A DNA stretch of 25,642 bases, from assembly GCA_964503665.1 (NCBI GenBank), contig CAZDAR010000037.1, positions 1 through 25,642 of the forward strand. The letters are read 5' to 3'. Shown piece by piece: positions 6,960 to 14,865 of this stretch (position 1 is the first letter of the stretch; every line of letters begins with the position of its first letter). Position numbers and translations under genes: made by a program. Source of the DNA: 40-80 sp964503665. Lineage in GTDB: Bacteria; Bacteroidota; Bacteroidia; Flavobacteriales_D; Crocinitomicaceae. The notes under the pieces were generated by a model. It saw nothing but the letters and a program-made list of their open reading frames with translations, did no database searches and had not been told where the DNA came from.

Positions 6960-9572
6960 ATGACACTTCAAGAAATACGTCAACAATTTTTCGACTTTTT
7001 TGAACAAAAAGGACACGTAATCGTTCCATCTGCACCGATGGTTATCAAAAATGACCCGACTTTGATGTTTACCAATGCGGGAATGAATCAGTTTAAGGAT
7101 TACTTTTTAGGAAATGAAATTCCAAAAAACCGAAGAATTGCCGATTCACAAAAATGTTTACGTGTTTCAGGAAAACACAATGACTTAGAAGAAGTGGGCG
7201 TTGACACGTATCACCACACGATGTTTGAAATGCTAGGCAACTGGTCTTTCGGTGATTATTTCAAAAAAGAAGCGATTGAATGGGCATGGGAATTATTGAC
7301 AGAAGTTTATAAAATTCCAAAAGATCAATTATATGTAACGGTTTTTGAAGGCGATGAAAAAGACGGCGTTCCTGCTGACTTAGAATCATTTGATATTTGG
7401 AAAAAATTCATTTCCGAAGACCGTATTATTTTAGCGAATAAAAAAGATAATTTCTGGGAAATGGGCGAAACAGGACCATGTGGACCTTGTACAGAAATAC
7501 ATGTGGACATTCGACCAATAAAAGATCGTCAGGAAATTTCAGGACGTTCGTTGGTGAACATGGATCATCCGCAAGTGATCGAGATTTGGAACAATGTCTT
7601 TATGCAATTCAATAGAAAAGCAAACGGCTCTTTAGAGAAATTACCCGAAACCCACGTCGATACGGGAATGGGATTGGAGCGTTTAGCAATGGTTTTACAA
7701 GGCAAAATGTCCAATTACGATACCGATTTATTTCAAAAGTTAATTCAACATATCGAAGGTGTTTCTGGTTTTAAATATGGTCAAACGGAAGAAGTAGATA
7801 TTGCTTTGCGTGTTATTGCAGATCACGTTCGTGCGATTGCTTTTTCGATTGCCGATGGACAACTTCCTTCCAATACAGGCGCAGGATATGTGATTCGTCG
7901 AATTTTGAGACGTGCAGTACGTTACGGCTATTCAACGCTGAATATGAAGGAATCGTTCCTTTCTGGATTATCGGTTGTTTTAGGAGAAGCGATGGGCGAC
8001 ACGTATAAAGAATTATTGACACAAAAAGAGATTGTTCACAAAGTGATTTTCGAAGAAGAGCAAAGTTTCTTCAGAACCTTAGAACAAGGTATTGGAAGAA
8101 TTGCGGGATTAATTGAAACGACAAAAAAAGCAGGACAAACGGAATTAAATGGAGCTGCTGCTTTTGAATTGTACGACACGTATGGTTTTCCAGTCGATTT
8201 GACCTCATTAATCGCACGAGAGAATAATTTGACCTTGGATGAAAAAGGATTTGAAGTTGAATTAGAGAAACAAAAGACACGTTCACGTGCTGCAACGAAT
8301 ATCGAAACAGATGATTGGGTAACTATCTTGTCAAATGAAACGCCTGAGTTTATCGGTTATGATTATTTAAACGCTGAGACTAAAATTATTCGTTACCGAA
8401 AAGTCTCTCAAAAGCAAAAAACGTTGTTTCAATTAGTTTTGACAACGACGCCTTTTTATGCAGAAAGTGGTGGTCAAGTGGGTGATAAAGGGTATATTGA
8501 ATCGGACGGTGAGAAGATTTACATTCTGGATACAAAGAAGGAAAATGGATTGATCGTTCACTTTACAGAGAAATTACCAAAAGATCCAACAGCAACTTTT
8601 ACAGCAGTTGTGGACAAAACAAAACGTCAATTAACGACAAGCAATCATACTGCAACACACTTGTTACACCATGCCTTACGCACTGTTTTAGGCACACACG
8701 TAGAACAAAAAGGTTCTTTGGTAAATGAAAATTATCTTCGTTTTGACTTTTCTCATTTCAGCAAAGTAACAGCTGAAGAATTGGAAAAAGTAGAGGAATT
8801 GGTGAATGCTGAAATTCGCAAAGCCGTTCCATTAAACGAAATCCGTTACACTACTATGGATACGGCAGTAGAAATGGGTGCTATGGCATTGTTTGGTGAA
8901 AAATACGGTGACAAAGTGCGTGTCATTAAATTTGGTGATTCAGTTGAATTATGTGGAGGAACGCACGTTGCTAACACGAGTGATATTCGTATCTTTAAAT
9001 TCAAATTAGAAACAGCGGTAGCAGCTGGAATTCGTCGTGTGGAAGCGATTACAAATAGTACTGCAGAAAAAGAACTAAACGACAAAGCAACACTTTTAGA
9101 TGAAATTGCGTTGATTTTCAAAAATCCAAAAGATTTAAAGAAAAGCATCGAAGATGTACTTGTGAAGAACCATGACTTACTGAAAGAAGTAGAAAAACTT
9201 CAGAAAGAAAAAGCGATGAGTATCAAAAACGAATTGAAAAATAAAATCGTAACGACAAACGGTGTTCAATTGTTAATCGAAAAATTAGATCTAGATGCGA
9301 ATAGCATTAAAGACATTTTATATGCGCTAAAAGGTGAAACAACTGATTTCGTTGGACTTATCGGCGGAATAGAAGGGGATAAATGCTCGCTTTCATTAAT
9401 AATCGATGAAGAAGTCGTAAGCGAAAAAGATTTGAATGCTGGAGCCATTATCCGCGAAATCGCTAAGTTCATTCAAGGTGGTGGTGGTGGACAAACGTTC
9501 TTCGCAACTGCTGGAGGAAAGAATCCTTCAGGAGTTGAAGAAGCATTTAAAACGTTTAAAGGAATGATTTAG
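6960..9572 (+). CDS. alaS: Alanyl-tRNA synthetase
   Basis: Charges tRNA-Ala with alanine; essential in translation. The 870-aa length matches full-length bacterial AlaRS. The class II catalytic core occupies about residues 1-440: motif 1 area QKGHVIVPSAPM, motif 2 area FEMLGNWSFGDYF and motif 3 GMGLERLAM (236-244). The editing domain carries the zinc ligands HTATH (His563, His567) and CGGTH (Cys665, His669), so mischarged Ser/Gly-tRNA hydrolysis should be intact. The C-terminal C-Ala domain with a coiled segment (about 700-750) ends with the glycine-rich GGGGGQ stretch. The ATG gives the usual MTLQEIRQQFFDFF start. It is monocistronic, and its stop codon sits inside a 22-bp perfect inverted repeat. 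Confidence 0.98.
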   Translation: MTLQEIRQQFFDFFEQKGHVIVPSAPMVIKNDPTLMFTNAGMNQFKDYFLGNEIPKNRRIADSQKCLRVSGKHNDLEEVGVDTYHHTMFEMLGNWSFGDYFKKEAIEWAWELLTEVYKIPKDQLYVTVFEGDEKDGVPADLESFDIWKKFISEDRIILANKKDNFWEMGETGPCGPCTEIHVDIRPIKDRQEISGRSLVNMDHPQVIEIWNNVFMQFNRKANGSLEKLPETHVDTGMGLERLAMVLQGKMSNYDTDLFQKLIQHIEGVSGFKYGQTEEVDIALRVIADHVRAIAFSIADGQLPSNTGAGYVIRRILRRAVRYGYSTLNMKESFLSGLSVVLGEAMGDTYKELLTQKEIVHKVIFEEEQSFFRTLEQGIGRIAGLIETTKKAGQTELNGAAAFELYDTYGFPVDLTSLIARENNLTLDEKGFEVELEKQKTRSRAATNIETDDWVTILSNETPEFIGYDYLNAETKIIRYRKVSQKQKTLFQLVLTTTPFYAESGGQVGDKGYIESDGEKIYILDTKKENGLIVHFTEKLPKDPTATFTAVVDKTKRQLTTSNHTATHLLHHALRTVLGTHVEQKGSLVNENYLRFDFSHFSKVTAEELEKVEELVNAEIRKAVPLNEIRYTTMDTAVEMGAMALFGEKYGDKVRVIKFGDSVELCGGTHVANTSDIRIFKFKLETAVAAGIRRVEAITNSTAEKELNDKATLLDEIALIFKNPKDLKKSIEDVLVKNHDLLKEVEKLQKEKAMSIKNELKNKIVTTNGVQLLIEKLDLDANSIKDILYALKGETTDFVGLIGGIEGDKCSLSLIIDEEVVSEKDLNAGAIIREIAKFIQGGGGGQTFFATAGGKNPSGVEEAFKTFKGMI

Positions 9573-9609
9573 TAATTTAAAAGATATTTTTAAATTACTA
9601 AATCATTCC
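9561..9609 (+). terminator. 22-bp perfect inverted repeat enclosing the alaS stop
   Basis: Arms 9561-9582 and 9588-9609 are exact reverse complements around a 5-nt loop (GATAT). The alaS stop TAG at 9570-9572 lies inside the left arm. The stem is very AT-rich except for its GG/CC base. There is no T-tract after it, so it is an atypical terminator; it could also protect the mRNA 3' end. Confidence 0.6.
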
Positions 9610-9793
9610 ACCTATTTCGAGTATCTTTTCTCCTGCGTCTTCCGAATTTTCGGAACTGGCTCTCCAAAGGAGGAATAAAATCTCACTCGAGTTTTATTCT
9701 TCAATGACGAATTTGTTTCAATTGGAAAGCAGATAAAACATCATCTTTAAAGACTTAAAGGTAGTGAATAACACAAATACCCTTTTAATGGTA
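9610..9793. other. Non-coding region with small hairpins between alaS and the chelatase gene
   Basis: No credible gene is present. Three adjacent inverted repeats occur: TTCCGAA/TTCGGAA (9640-9655), CTCC-AAA-GGAG (9662-9672) and GAATAAAA/TTTTATTC (arms 9673-9680 and 9692-9699). I looked for a cobalamin-riboswitch box before the downstream chelatase-like gene and did not find one. The remainder up to the promoter is plain AT-rich sequence. Confidence 0.5.
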
Positions 9794-9825
9794 TTGTCTC
9801 GTATTGCATAGAAAGGCTAATTTTG
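9794..9825 (+). promoter_or_regulatory. Promoter of the chelatase-PepSY unit
   Basis: TTG (9794-9796) and TAATTTTG (9818-9825) are separated by 21 bp and match the Bacteroidota TTG...TAnnTTTG promoter. The start codon at 9874 lies 48 bp downstream, giving a leader of about 40 nt. Confidence 0.6.
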
Positions 9826-9873
9826 CTGTTTAGAATTAATCTAAATTAAAATAGTAAATTAACAATTCAAAAA

Positions 9874-10839
9874 ATGAATACACTCGCAAAAAAAACAAGG
9901 TTATTTGGCCTTTTATCATTAATCACTTCGTTAATGTTTGGAATTACTTCCTGTCAACAAAATTCATCTAACACGGAAGAAACAATTGCAAAAGCAGAAC
10001 AAAAGATCGGTGTGCTACTTGTCAATCATGGTTCTCGTTCAGAAACATGGCGTAAAGCACTTTTTCAATTAGAAGATAACGTACGTGACCAGATATTAGC
10101 GGACGGTTCTATCAAGGGCGTGAAAACAGCTCACATGGAATACACAGAGCCTTCTATCGCATCTCGCATGAAAGAATTCGACAAAGAAGGTTACACGGAC
10201 GTTATCATCGTTCCGATATTCTTAACGGTAAGTCCACATCCATTTGAAGATATTCCAACGATTATTGGTCAAAAATCAAATCCAGAATCGGTAGAAGAAT
10301 TACGTATGGAGAAAATCGAACGTTATACACCAAAGGCAAATACGTATATTACACCATTACTAGACTTCACCAATATTCTTCAAAAGAACATTTTGAGAAG
10401 AGCAAAAGCGTTATCGAAAGATGCGGCGAATGAAGGAATTGTTTTAATCGGTTACGGAGATGTTACCTATGACAAAGAATGGGGACAATTGTTTGCTGAA
10501 ATTGCAAAATATACGACGACTGAAATAGGTATTTCTGAATACAGTTATGGATGGTGTGGTCACATCGTACATTACGATCCAAATGAGACAACAAAAGCCA
10601 TTAATAAAGTGTTGGCCAAAAAGAAAACGGCTTTAGTAATTCCAGTATTAGTTGCAGTGGACGAAAACTTCCAAAATCAGGTTATCACTGACGGAATTAA
10701 GAAAGTGAAAAACAACAAAGAAACAGTTATTTACAAGCCAGATGCTATTTTACAAGACCCAAATATCGAAGAATGGATTTTAGATATTTCAAAAGAATAC
10801 GCACAAAAAATTAAGAAAAATACTTTATCAAAAAAATAA
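9874..10839 (+). CDS. Lipoprotein of the CbiX/CbiK sirohydrochlorin chelatase fold
   Basis: A 321-aa exported protein: a signal region ends at Cys27 (FGITSC), a probable lipid anchor. The first half is CbiX-like: LLVNHGSRS (48-56) with metal-site His52, YTEPSI, and IIVPIFLTVSPHPFEDIP with the second expected ligand His122. The second half repeats the fold but is degenerate: the HG motif is replaced by LIGYGDV and the second site by VIPVLVAVDENFQ, so only the N-terminal half looks able to bind metal. Chelatases of this fold insert cobalt, iron or nickel into tetrapyrroles and are usually cytoplasmic; an envelope form (periplasmic CbiK is known in Desulfovibrio) may instead scavenge metal or haem. 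It is 1 bp upstream of a PepSY-type membrane protein, and the two are surely co-transcribed. Confidence 0.82.
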   Translation: MNTLAKKTRLFGLLSLITSLMFGITSCQQNSSNTEETIAKAEQKIGVLLVNHGSRSETWRKALFQLEDNVRDQILADGSIKGVKTAHMEYTEPSIASRMKEFDKEGYTDVIIVPIFLTVSPHPFEDIPTIIGQKSNPESVEELRMEKIERYTPKANTYITPLLDFTNILQKNILRRAKALSKDAANEGIVLIGYGDVTYDKEWGQLFAEIAKYTTTEIGISEYSYGWCGHIVHYDPNETTKAINKVLAKKKTALVIPVLVAVDENFQNQVITDGIKKVKNNKETVIYKPDAILQDPNIEEWILDISKEYAQKIKKNTLSKK

Positions 10840-10840
10840 A

Positions 10841-11416
10841 ATGGCAAAGAAATTCTCAGCGAAGTTTCGTCGGTTCAACCTTGAAACTCACCGTGATTTT
10901 GGCTTTTTCTTTTCTGCATTGATTATCATATATTCCATTTCAGGTATCGCCCTTAATCACGTAAATGAATGGAATGCAGATTTTATTATTAAGAAAAAGG
11001 AAATAAAAATTGATACAGGTCTTACTCGCGAAACATTGTCAGAAAAGAAGATGATGAAATACAGTTTATTAGTGGATGAAGATCACTTTAAATTGTACGA
11101 TTATCCGACCAAGGACCAAGTGAAAATTTATTATGACAACGCTACGTTGCATCTAAACTTAACAGATGGAACAGGAAAATACGAGAAAATTTCCCGAAGA
11201 CCATTTATTTATGAAACTAATTTAATTCATAAAAACGGTATCAAAGGTTGGAAATGGGTATCAGACATCTTTGCAGTCATGTTAATTTTCATTACGGTAA
11301 CAGGAATGTTCATTGTCAAAGGAAAATACGGAATTTCTGGTCGCGGAAAATGGTATGTGATTGCAGGAACAGTACTCCCTATTATTGCGGTAATCTTAGC
11401 CAGTATCTTTTCCTAA
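10841..11416 (+). CDS. PepSY-associated transmembrane protein
   Basis: A 191-aa inner-membrane protein with three predicted membrane segments (about 21-38, 140-159 and 171-190) and a soluble loop (about 42-130) on the outer face between the first two. HRDFGFFFSALIIIYSISGIALNHVNEW at the start and NLIHKNGIKGWKWVSDIFAVMLIFITVTG later are characteristic of the short PepSY_TM-like family found in Bacteroidota. Conserved histidines at 17, 40 and 130 near membrane edges could ligate haem, as proposed for larger PepSY-TM reductases; this is inference. The start ATG lies 1 bp after the stop of the chelatase-like gene. A hairpin terminator follows, so the two genes form a closed unit, probably for metal or tetrapyrrole handling in the envelope. 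Confidence 0.85.
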   Translation: MAKKFSAKFRRFNLETHRDFGFFFSALIIIYSISGIALNHVNEWNADFIIKKKEIKIDTGLTRETLSEKKMMKYSLLVDEDHFKLYDYPTKDQVKIYYDNATLHLNLTDGTGKYEKISRRPFIYETNLIHKNGIKGWKWVSDIFAVMLIFITVTGMFIVKGKYGISGRGKWYVIAGTVLPIIAVILASIFS

Positions 11417-11452
11417 AAAGAAATATTTTAGAATAAAATCACAATAATTAAA

Positions 11453-11482
11453 AAAGAAGGGCGTCAATTGATGTCCTTCTTT
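11453..11482 (+). terminator. Terminator after the PepSY gene
   Basis: Arms 11453-11467 and 11468-11482 pair over 15 bp with two G-T wobbles (the centre forms the loop). It ends the chelatase-PepSY unit 37 bp after the stop. The T-run is on the closing arm (CTTCTTT). Confidence 0.75.
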
Positions 11483-11520
11483 GACTTAGAGGATAAATTT
11501 TATTTTCTACCTTTACCACT

Positions 11521-13737
11521 ATGAAGTGGATATTCCTATTTTTCATTTGCCTTTTCACTAGTTCGTTCAGTTATTCTCAAAGTAATTTTGGACGGAAAAA
11601 TACTTTTTTAAAAGAAGACGATCAACTGGAAGTGTTATTTAAAAAAAATAGCTATTTCACCAATGATTCTCTTCCATTTAAACAGTTTGAGAAAATCGAA
11701 ATCGGTATTGAATTACCCGCTGACATTGCTCAAAAAGTCAATTTATTTGTTCATACCAATGGTAGTATAGGTATAAATCCATACCTAGAATGGGAATTAG
11801 CAGTAAAAGTAATTTTTACACATATTACTGATAATGAGTCATATACCATTGATGCTTTTTACTATCGACAATTCGAACGCTACAACAATTATATCGGCGA
11901 TAACTTTCCAAAACCCAAAGACAATATTGGTTATACAAACGAAGAATATAGAAATTTAGGTGGTTGGAATGTTATTCCTATGGCATATCAATTTTTAGCT
12001 CGTTTTGTAGCAATGAAAAGTGGTGAATGGAATTATCAAGTGATGATTTCGCAAGGGGAAGAAGTTCTATTTTTTCCTAAAAAAGAATTCCGAGTCGAAA
12101 ATAGTAACGTTAATCCTTTTATTCAAATTTCGCCCGAAAAACGCTATTTATACCGAAACGACAGTTTATTTCAGCCAATTGGTTGCAATATTAGTTGGCC
12201 TGAAACAAAACGGGAATTTGATTCCATTTTCGCAGCGAATAACCAATGGCGAGATGACAAAGGACAGTTTCATTATTTCCCGGAAAACTACCGAAGTATA
12301 ACAGTAGCACCCCGTGTTTATGAAAAATACAATGAACATGTTATAAAGATGAATCAAAGTGGTGCTAACTGGTTTCGAATGATTATGAGCCCACAATCAA
12401 CGGATATTGAATTTGAAGAGCTAGGGAATTACACGAAGCGATTGCATCAAGCGTATGAACTAGACGAATTGTTGCAATTAGCTGAAAACAAAGACTTTTA
12501 CTTGGAATGGTGTATGCTCATTCATTATACGTTCAAAAACAAAGTTTACGGTATCACCCATTGGGATTGGGATGATGCTGAAGGAGAAAATATCTATGCG
12601 TACAAAAAGGCGTTTAATTTGGAACATCCTATCGAATTTTTCCAAAGTGAAGACGCTAAGAACTACTACAAGCAACGCATTCGCTATATTTTGTCGCGCT
12701 GGGGATATTCAGCTAATATCGGTCTTTTCGAAATCATGAGTGAAATTAGTAACGTTGGTTCAGAAGAAAATGAAAGTAGCTCCTTCTACCAAACGGAATA
12801 CAAAGTGCTCGAGCGATGGCAAGATGAAATGGCTGACTATATCAAGCAAAATTATTTTGGCAAAATCCATTTACTGACCAGTAGTTACAGCGGATTGAAG
12901 CATGAGAATGACCGTAGTTATTTTGACCAAGAAGCATTCGACGTAATGGGTTCCAATGTCTATCAGTTCACGTATGAAGCTAATGCTTCTTTTTTTACCA
13001 AATTTATTGGGAAGATTATGCTCGACCAAGGAAATGAAGCTACCAAAAGCAATTACACCATTTCCCGCGATTCATTAGGTCTACAGTATATTTTCAAGCC
13101 ACTTGTTTTTGCAGAATCAGAGCCCATTAATCAACGACAACAATTCAACAATAGTACCATGGAACTCAATCGTCATTGGTGGCAGAGTTTGTTTTCGGGT
13201 CTCGCCTTTAATCTTCCGTGGACACAATGGACCGACATCGAAAATTATTATACATTTGGTCAGATAAAGGCTTTCGAGCAGAAATTCCCGTTAATTACCG
13301 ACCAATGGCATCCAGGGTATATGGACATGGAATCATTTGAAAACGTCCAAAAATGGCTTTATAATTCTGAAGCGGTAAAATGGATGGGAACTGAAACTTC
13401 TAAAGCAGATTTAATGTACCTCCGAAAAAATTCAGCAGATGAAGCGATTGGAATAATCACCAATCAAACAGCTAATTTTCAAACAATTGAAGGATTATTC
13501 GCCGATAATTACCAACATCCTTTTCCCAATCCAGAAATCGTAAATCTATCTAAAGAAAAACTGCGTGTTACGGGGCTTAAAAAAGGAAATTACCGTATTT
13601 ATTACTATTTACCCAACGACTTTAACCATCCTATTTATGTACAAAGCGTATCTGGAAAAACACTTCGATTTAACTATGTCAATTTACGTGCAACGAAAGA
13701 AACATATCTATTGCTATTCCGTGTTGTTAAAGAGTGA
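11521..13737 (+). CDS. Secreted glycoside-hydrolase-like protein (clan GH-A type)
   Basis: A 738-aa exported protein with signal peptide (1-20, ending SYSQ). Residues about 30-195 look like a beta-sandwich domain of the DUF5060 kind often placed before a catalytic barrel. Residues about 205-600 resemble a (beta/alpha)8 barrel: FQPIGCNISWP, SGANWFRMIMSP (280-291), FYLEWCMLIHYTF, then GLFEIMSEIS with candidate acid/base Glu408 and LVFAESEP with candidate nucleophile Glu532. Near the C-terminus (about 640-735) is a small beta domain. The two barrel glutamates on strand-end motifs suggest a retaining glycosidase, but the sequence is not one I can place in a numbered GH family and the substrate is unknown. 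There is no type IX secretion sorting domain at the C-terminus. It is preceded by a terminator and is probably monocistronic. Confidence 0.7.
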   Translation: MKWIFLFFICLFTSSFSYSQSNFGRKNTFLKEDDQLEVLFKKNSYFTNDSLPFKQFEKIEIGIELPADIAQKVNLFVHTNGSIGINPYLEWELAVKVIFTHITDNESYTIDAFYYRQFERYNNYIGDNFPKPKDNIGYTNEEYRNLGGWNVIPMAYQFLARFVAMKSGEWNYQVMISQGEEVLFFPKKEFRVENSNVNPFIQISPEKRYLYRNDSLFQPIGCNISWPETKREFDSIFAANNQWRDDKGQFHYFPENYRSITVAPRVYEKYNEHVIKMNQSGANWFRMIMSPQSTDIEFEELGNYTKRLHQAYELDELLQLAENKDFYLEWCMLIHYTFKNKVYGITHWDWDDAEGENIYAYKKAFNLEHPIEFFQSEDAKNYYKQRIRYILSRWGYSANIGLFEIMSEISNVGSEENESSSFYQTEYKVLERWQDEMADYIKQNYFGKIHLLTSSYSGLKHENDRSYFDQEAFDVMGSNVYQFTYEANASFFTKFIGKIMLDQGNEATKSNYTISRDSLGLQYIFKPLVFAESEPINQRQQFNNSTMELNRHWWQSLFSGLAFNLPWTQWTDIENYYTFGQIKAFEQKFPLITDQWHPGYMDMESFENVQKWLYNSEAVKWMGTETSKADLMYLRKNSADEAIGIITNQTANFQTIEGLFADNYQHPFPNPEIVNLSKEKLRVTGLKKGNYRIYYYLPNDFNHPIYVQSVSGKTLRFNYVNLRATKETYLLLFRVVKE

Positions 13738-13884
13738 AAGTCTATTTTTTTACCGTAATGAAGGCGCAGTGGATGCGAAGAAGTCTTCATTCTGTTCTCT
13801 AACTCTTCGCTCAATTCTCTCAATCTCATTCTGATAACCCTTTCCATTAACAATCCGTTGAGAATAAGTAAAACAAGTAAATGA

Positions 13885-13914
13885 TTTGACCAACGATTAG
13901 AATCACTATTTTTG
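13885..13914 (+). promoter_or_regulatory. Promoter of the FHA gene
   Basis: TTTG (13885-13888), an 18-bp spacer and TATTTTTG (13907-13914) form a textbook Bacteroidota promoter, 24 bp before the ATG at 13939. It also shows that the FHA gene is transcribed independently of the upstream glycosidase-like gene. Confidence 0.7.
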
Positions 13915-13938
13915 AGAATAGCAAAGTGAATATAACGT

Positions 13939-14688
13939 ATGAGTTTTTTGTTAATCAAAGTCGGGAAAGATAACTCAAATGACATCCAAATAGCGGATGA
14001 AAGAGTCAGTTCACAACATCTAGAAATTTTTAGAGATGTCGAGGGAAACATTTACTTAACCGATTTAGGTTCTGAAAACGGCACTTTTGTCAACGATGAG
14101 CGAATTACCGATGCTGTACAACTCACTGAAAACGATGAAGTAAAAATCGCGAATGCCTTTGCTTTCGATTGGAAAGGGCTCATTTCAAAAGCAGATGAAA
14201 ATAGTTTTTCAATTGGTTCTGATGCTAAGAATAGAGTGCGAATAATGGAAAGCGGAATCGATGAATTTCACCTACAGCTCTTCAAAGATTTAAAAGGAAA
14301 TATTTTTGCCAACGATTTAAAATCCGTTAATGGAACCTTTATCAATGGTCATAAAATTCAAGGAGTAGCATTACTCAAAAAAGGTGATCGGCTGAAGCTT
14401 GGTAAAAACCAATACGATTGGGAGCAGTTATTTTTAACCGGTAGATTTCCAAAGATGGAAATTCAAGAAGCACCAAAACCAGTTATTGAAAAACAAACTC
14501 CAAAACCTCAAACAATAATTCCACCAGTTGAAACAAAGACATCAACGGAAGAGAAACAAGAGAAGTCCACTACCCCATCTTCTAAAGCCCCAATTAACAA
14601 CAAAAAGAAGATAAACAATTGGATAAAATTAGCAATCATTATTGCAATAGATGTTATTCTAATTTTATGGTTGAGCTGGATTTTATAA
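13939..14688 (+). CDS. Tail-anchored protein with two FHA domains
   Basis: A 249-aa protein with two tandem FHA (phosphothreonine-binding) domains, a Pro/Thr/Lys-rich linker (about 170-225) and one C-terminal membrane helix (about 228-248) with almost nothing beyond it. The FHA domains would thus face the cytoplasm. Domain 1 (3-78) has VSSQHLEI (Ser24/25, His27) and SENGTFVN (Asn47, Gly48), though the usual GR is GK. Domain 2 (about 85-160) keeps the fold and SVNGTFING (Asn131, Gly132), but the Arg is Ser and the Ser-x-x-His motif reads IDEFH, so its phosphopeptide pocket looks impaired. No Ser/Thr kinase or phosphatase gene is near. Inference: a membrane scaffold reading phosphorylation of an unidentified partner. 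A GATTTTAT/ATAAAATC inverted repeat (14679-14695) overlaps the stop. Confidence 0.87.
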   Translation: MSFLLIKVGKDNSNDIQIADERVSSQHLEIFRDVEGNIYLTDLGSENGTFVNDERITDAVQLTENDEVKIANAFAFDWKGLISKADENSFSIGSDAKNRVRIMESGIDEFHLQLFKDLKGNIFANDLKSVNGTFINGHKIQGVALLKKGDRLKLGKNQYDWEQLFLTGRFPKMEIQEAPKPVIEKQTPKPQTIIPPVETKTSTEEKQEKSTTPSSKAPINNKKKINNWIKLAIIIAIDVILILWLSWIL

Positions 14689-14865
14689 TAAAATCTATTT
14701 GGTTTTAATACTCAGTTTTGTAGATTACATCCAGCAATTCATTTATTTAGAAAGCTAAAATGTGGCGCGTTAAAATGTTTGTTTTTGACTTATTTCAAAA
14801 TAAATATGTCAAACTCCCCAAAAAATCAGACAAGAACAGATATATTTATTGACACATACCTACTT

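Noticed and set aside
8846..9148. Open minus-strand frame of 100 aa
   Set aside because: It lies wholly inside alaS in antisense with low-complexity Ser-rich translation, an effect of the alaS codon bias.
9610..9873. Cobalamin or other riboswitch before the chelatase-like gene
   Set aside because: I looked for the conserved B12-box type sequence and a coherent multi-stem layout and did not find them; the hairpins are small and separate and lie upstream of the predicted promoter.
11248..11436. Overlapping plus-strand frame of 62 aa at the PepSY gene end
   Set aside because: Out-of-frame translation of conserved PepSY sequence without a start context.
13674..14051. Open minus-strand frame of 125 aa
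   Set aside because: It spans the well-supported FHA promoter and the 5' end of the FHA gene and the 3' end of the glycosidase-like gene; no domain and no start signal are visible, so it is a shadow frame.
14779..14865. N-terminal extension of the AsmA-like protein (start at 14779)
   Set aside because: The extra 29 residues are polar and precede a normal membrane anchor; the ATG at 14866 gives a better start.
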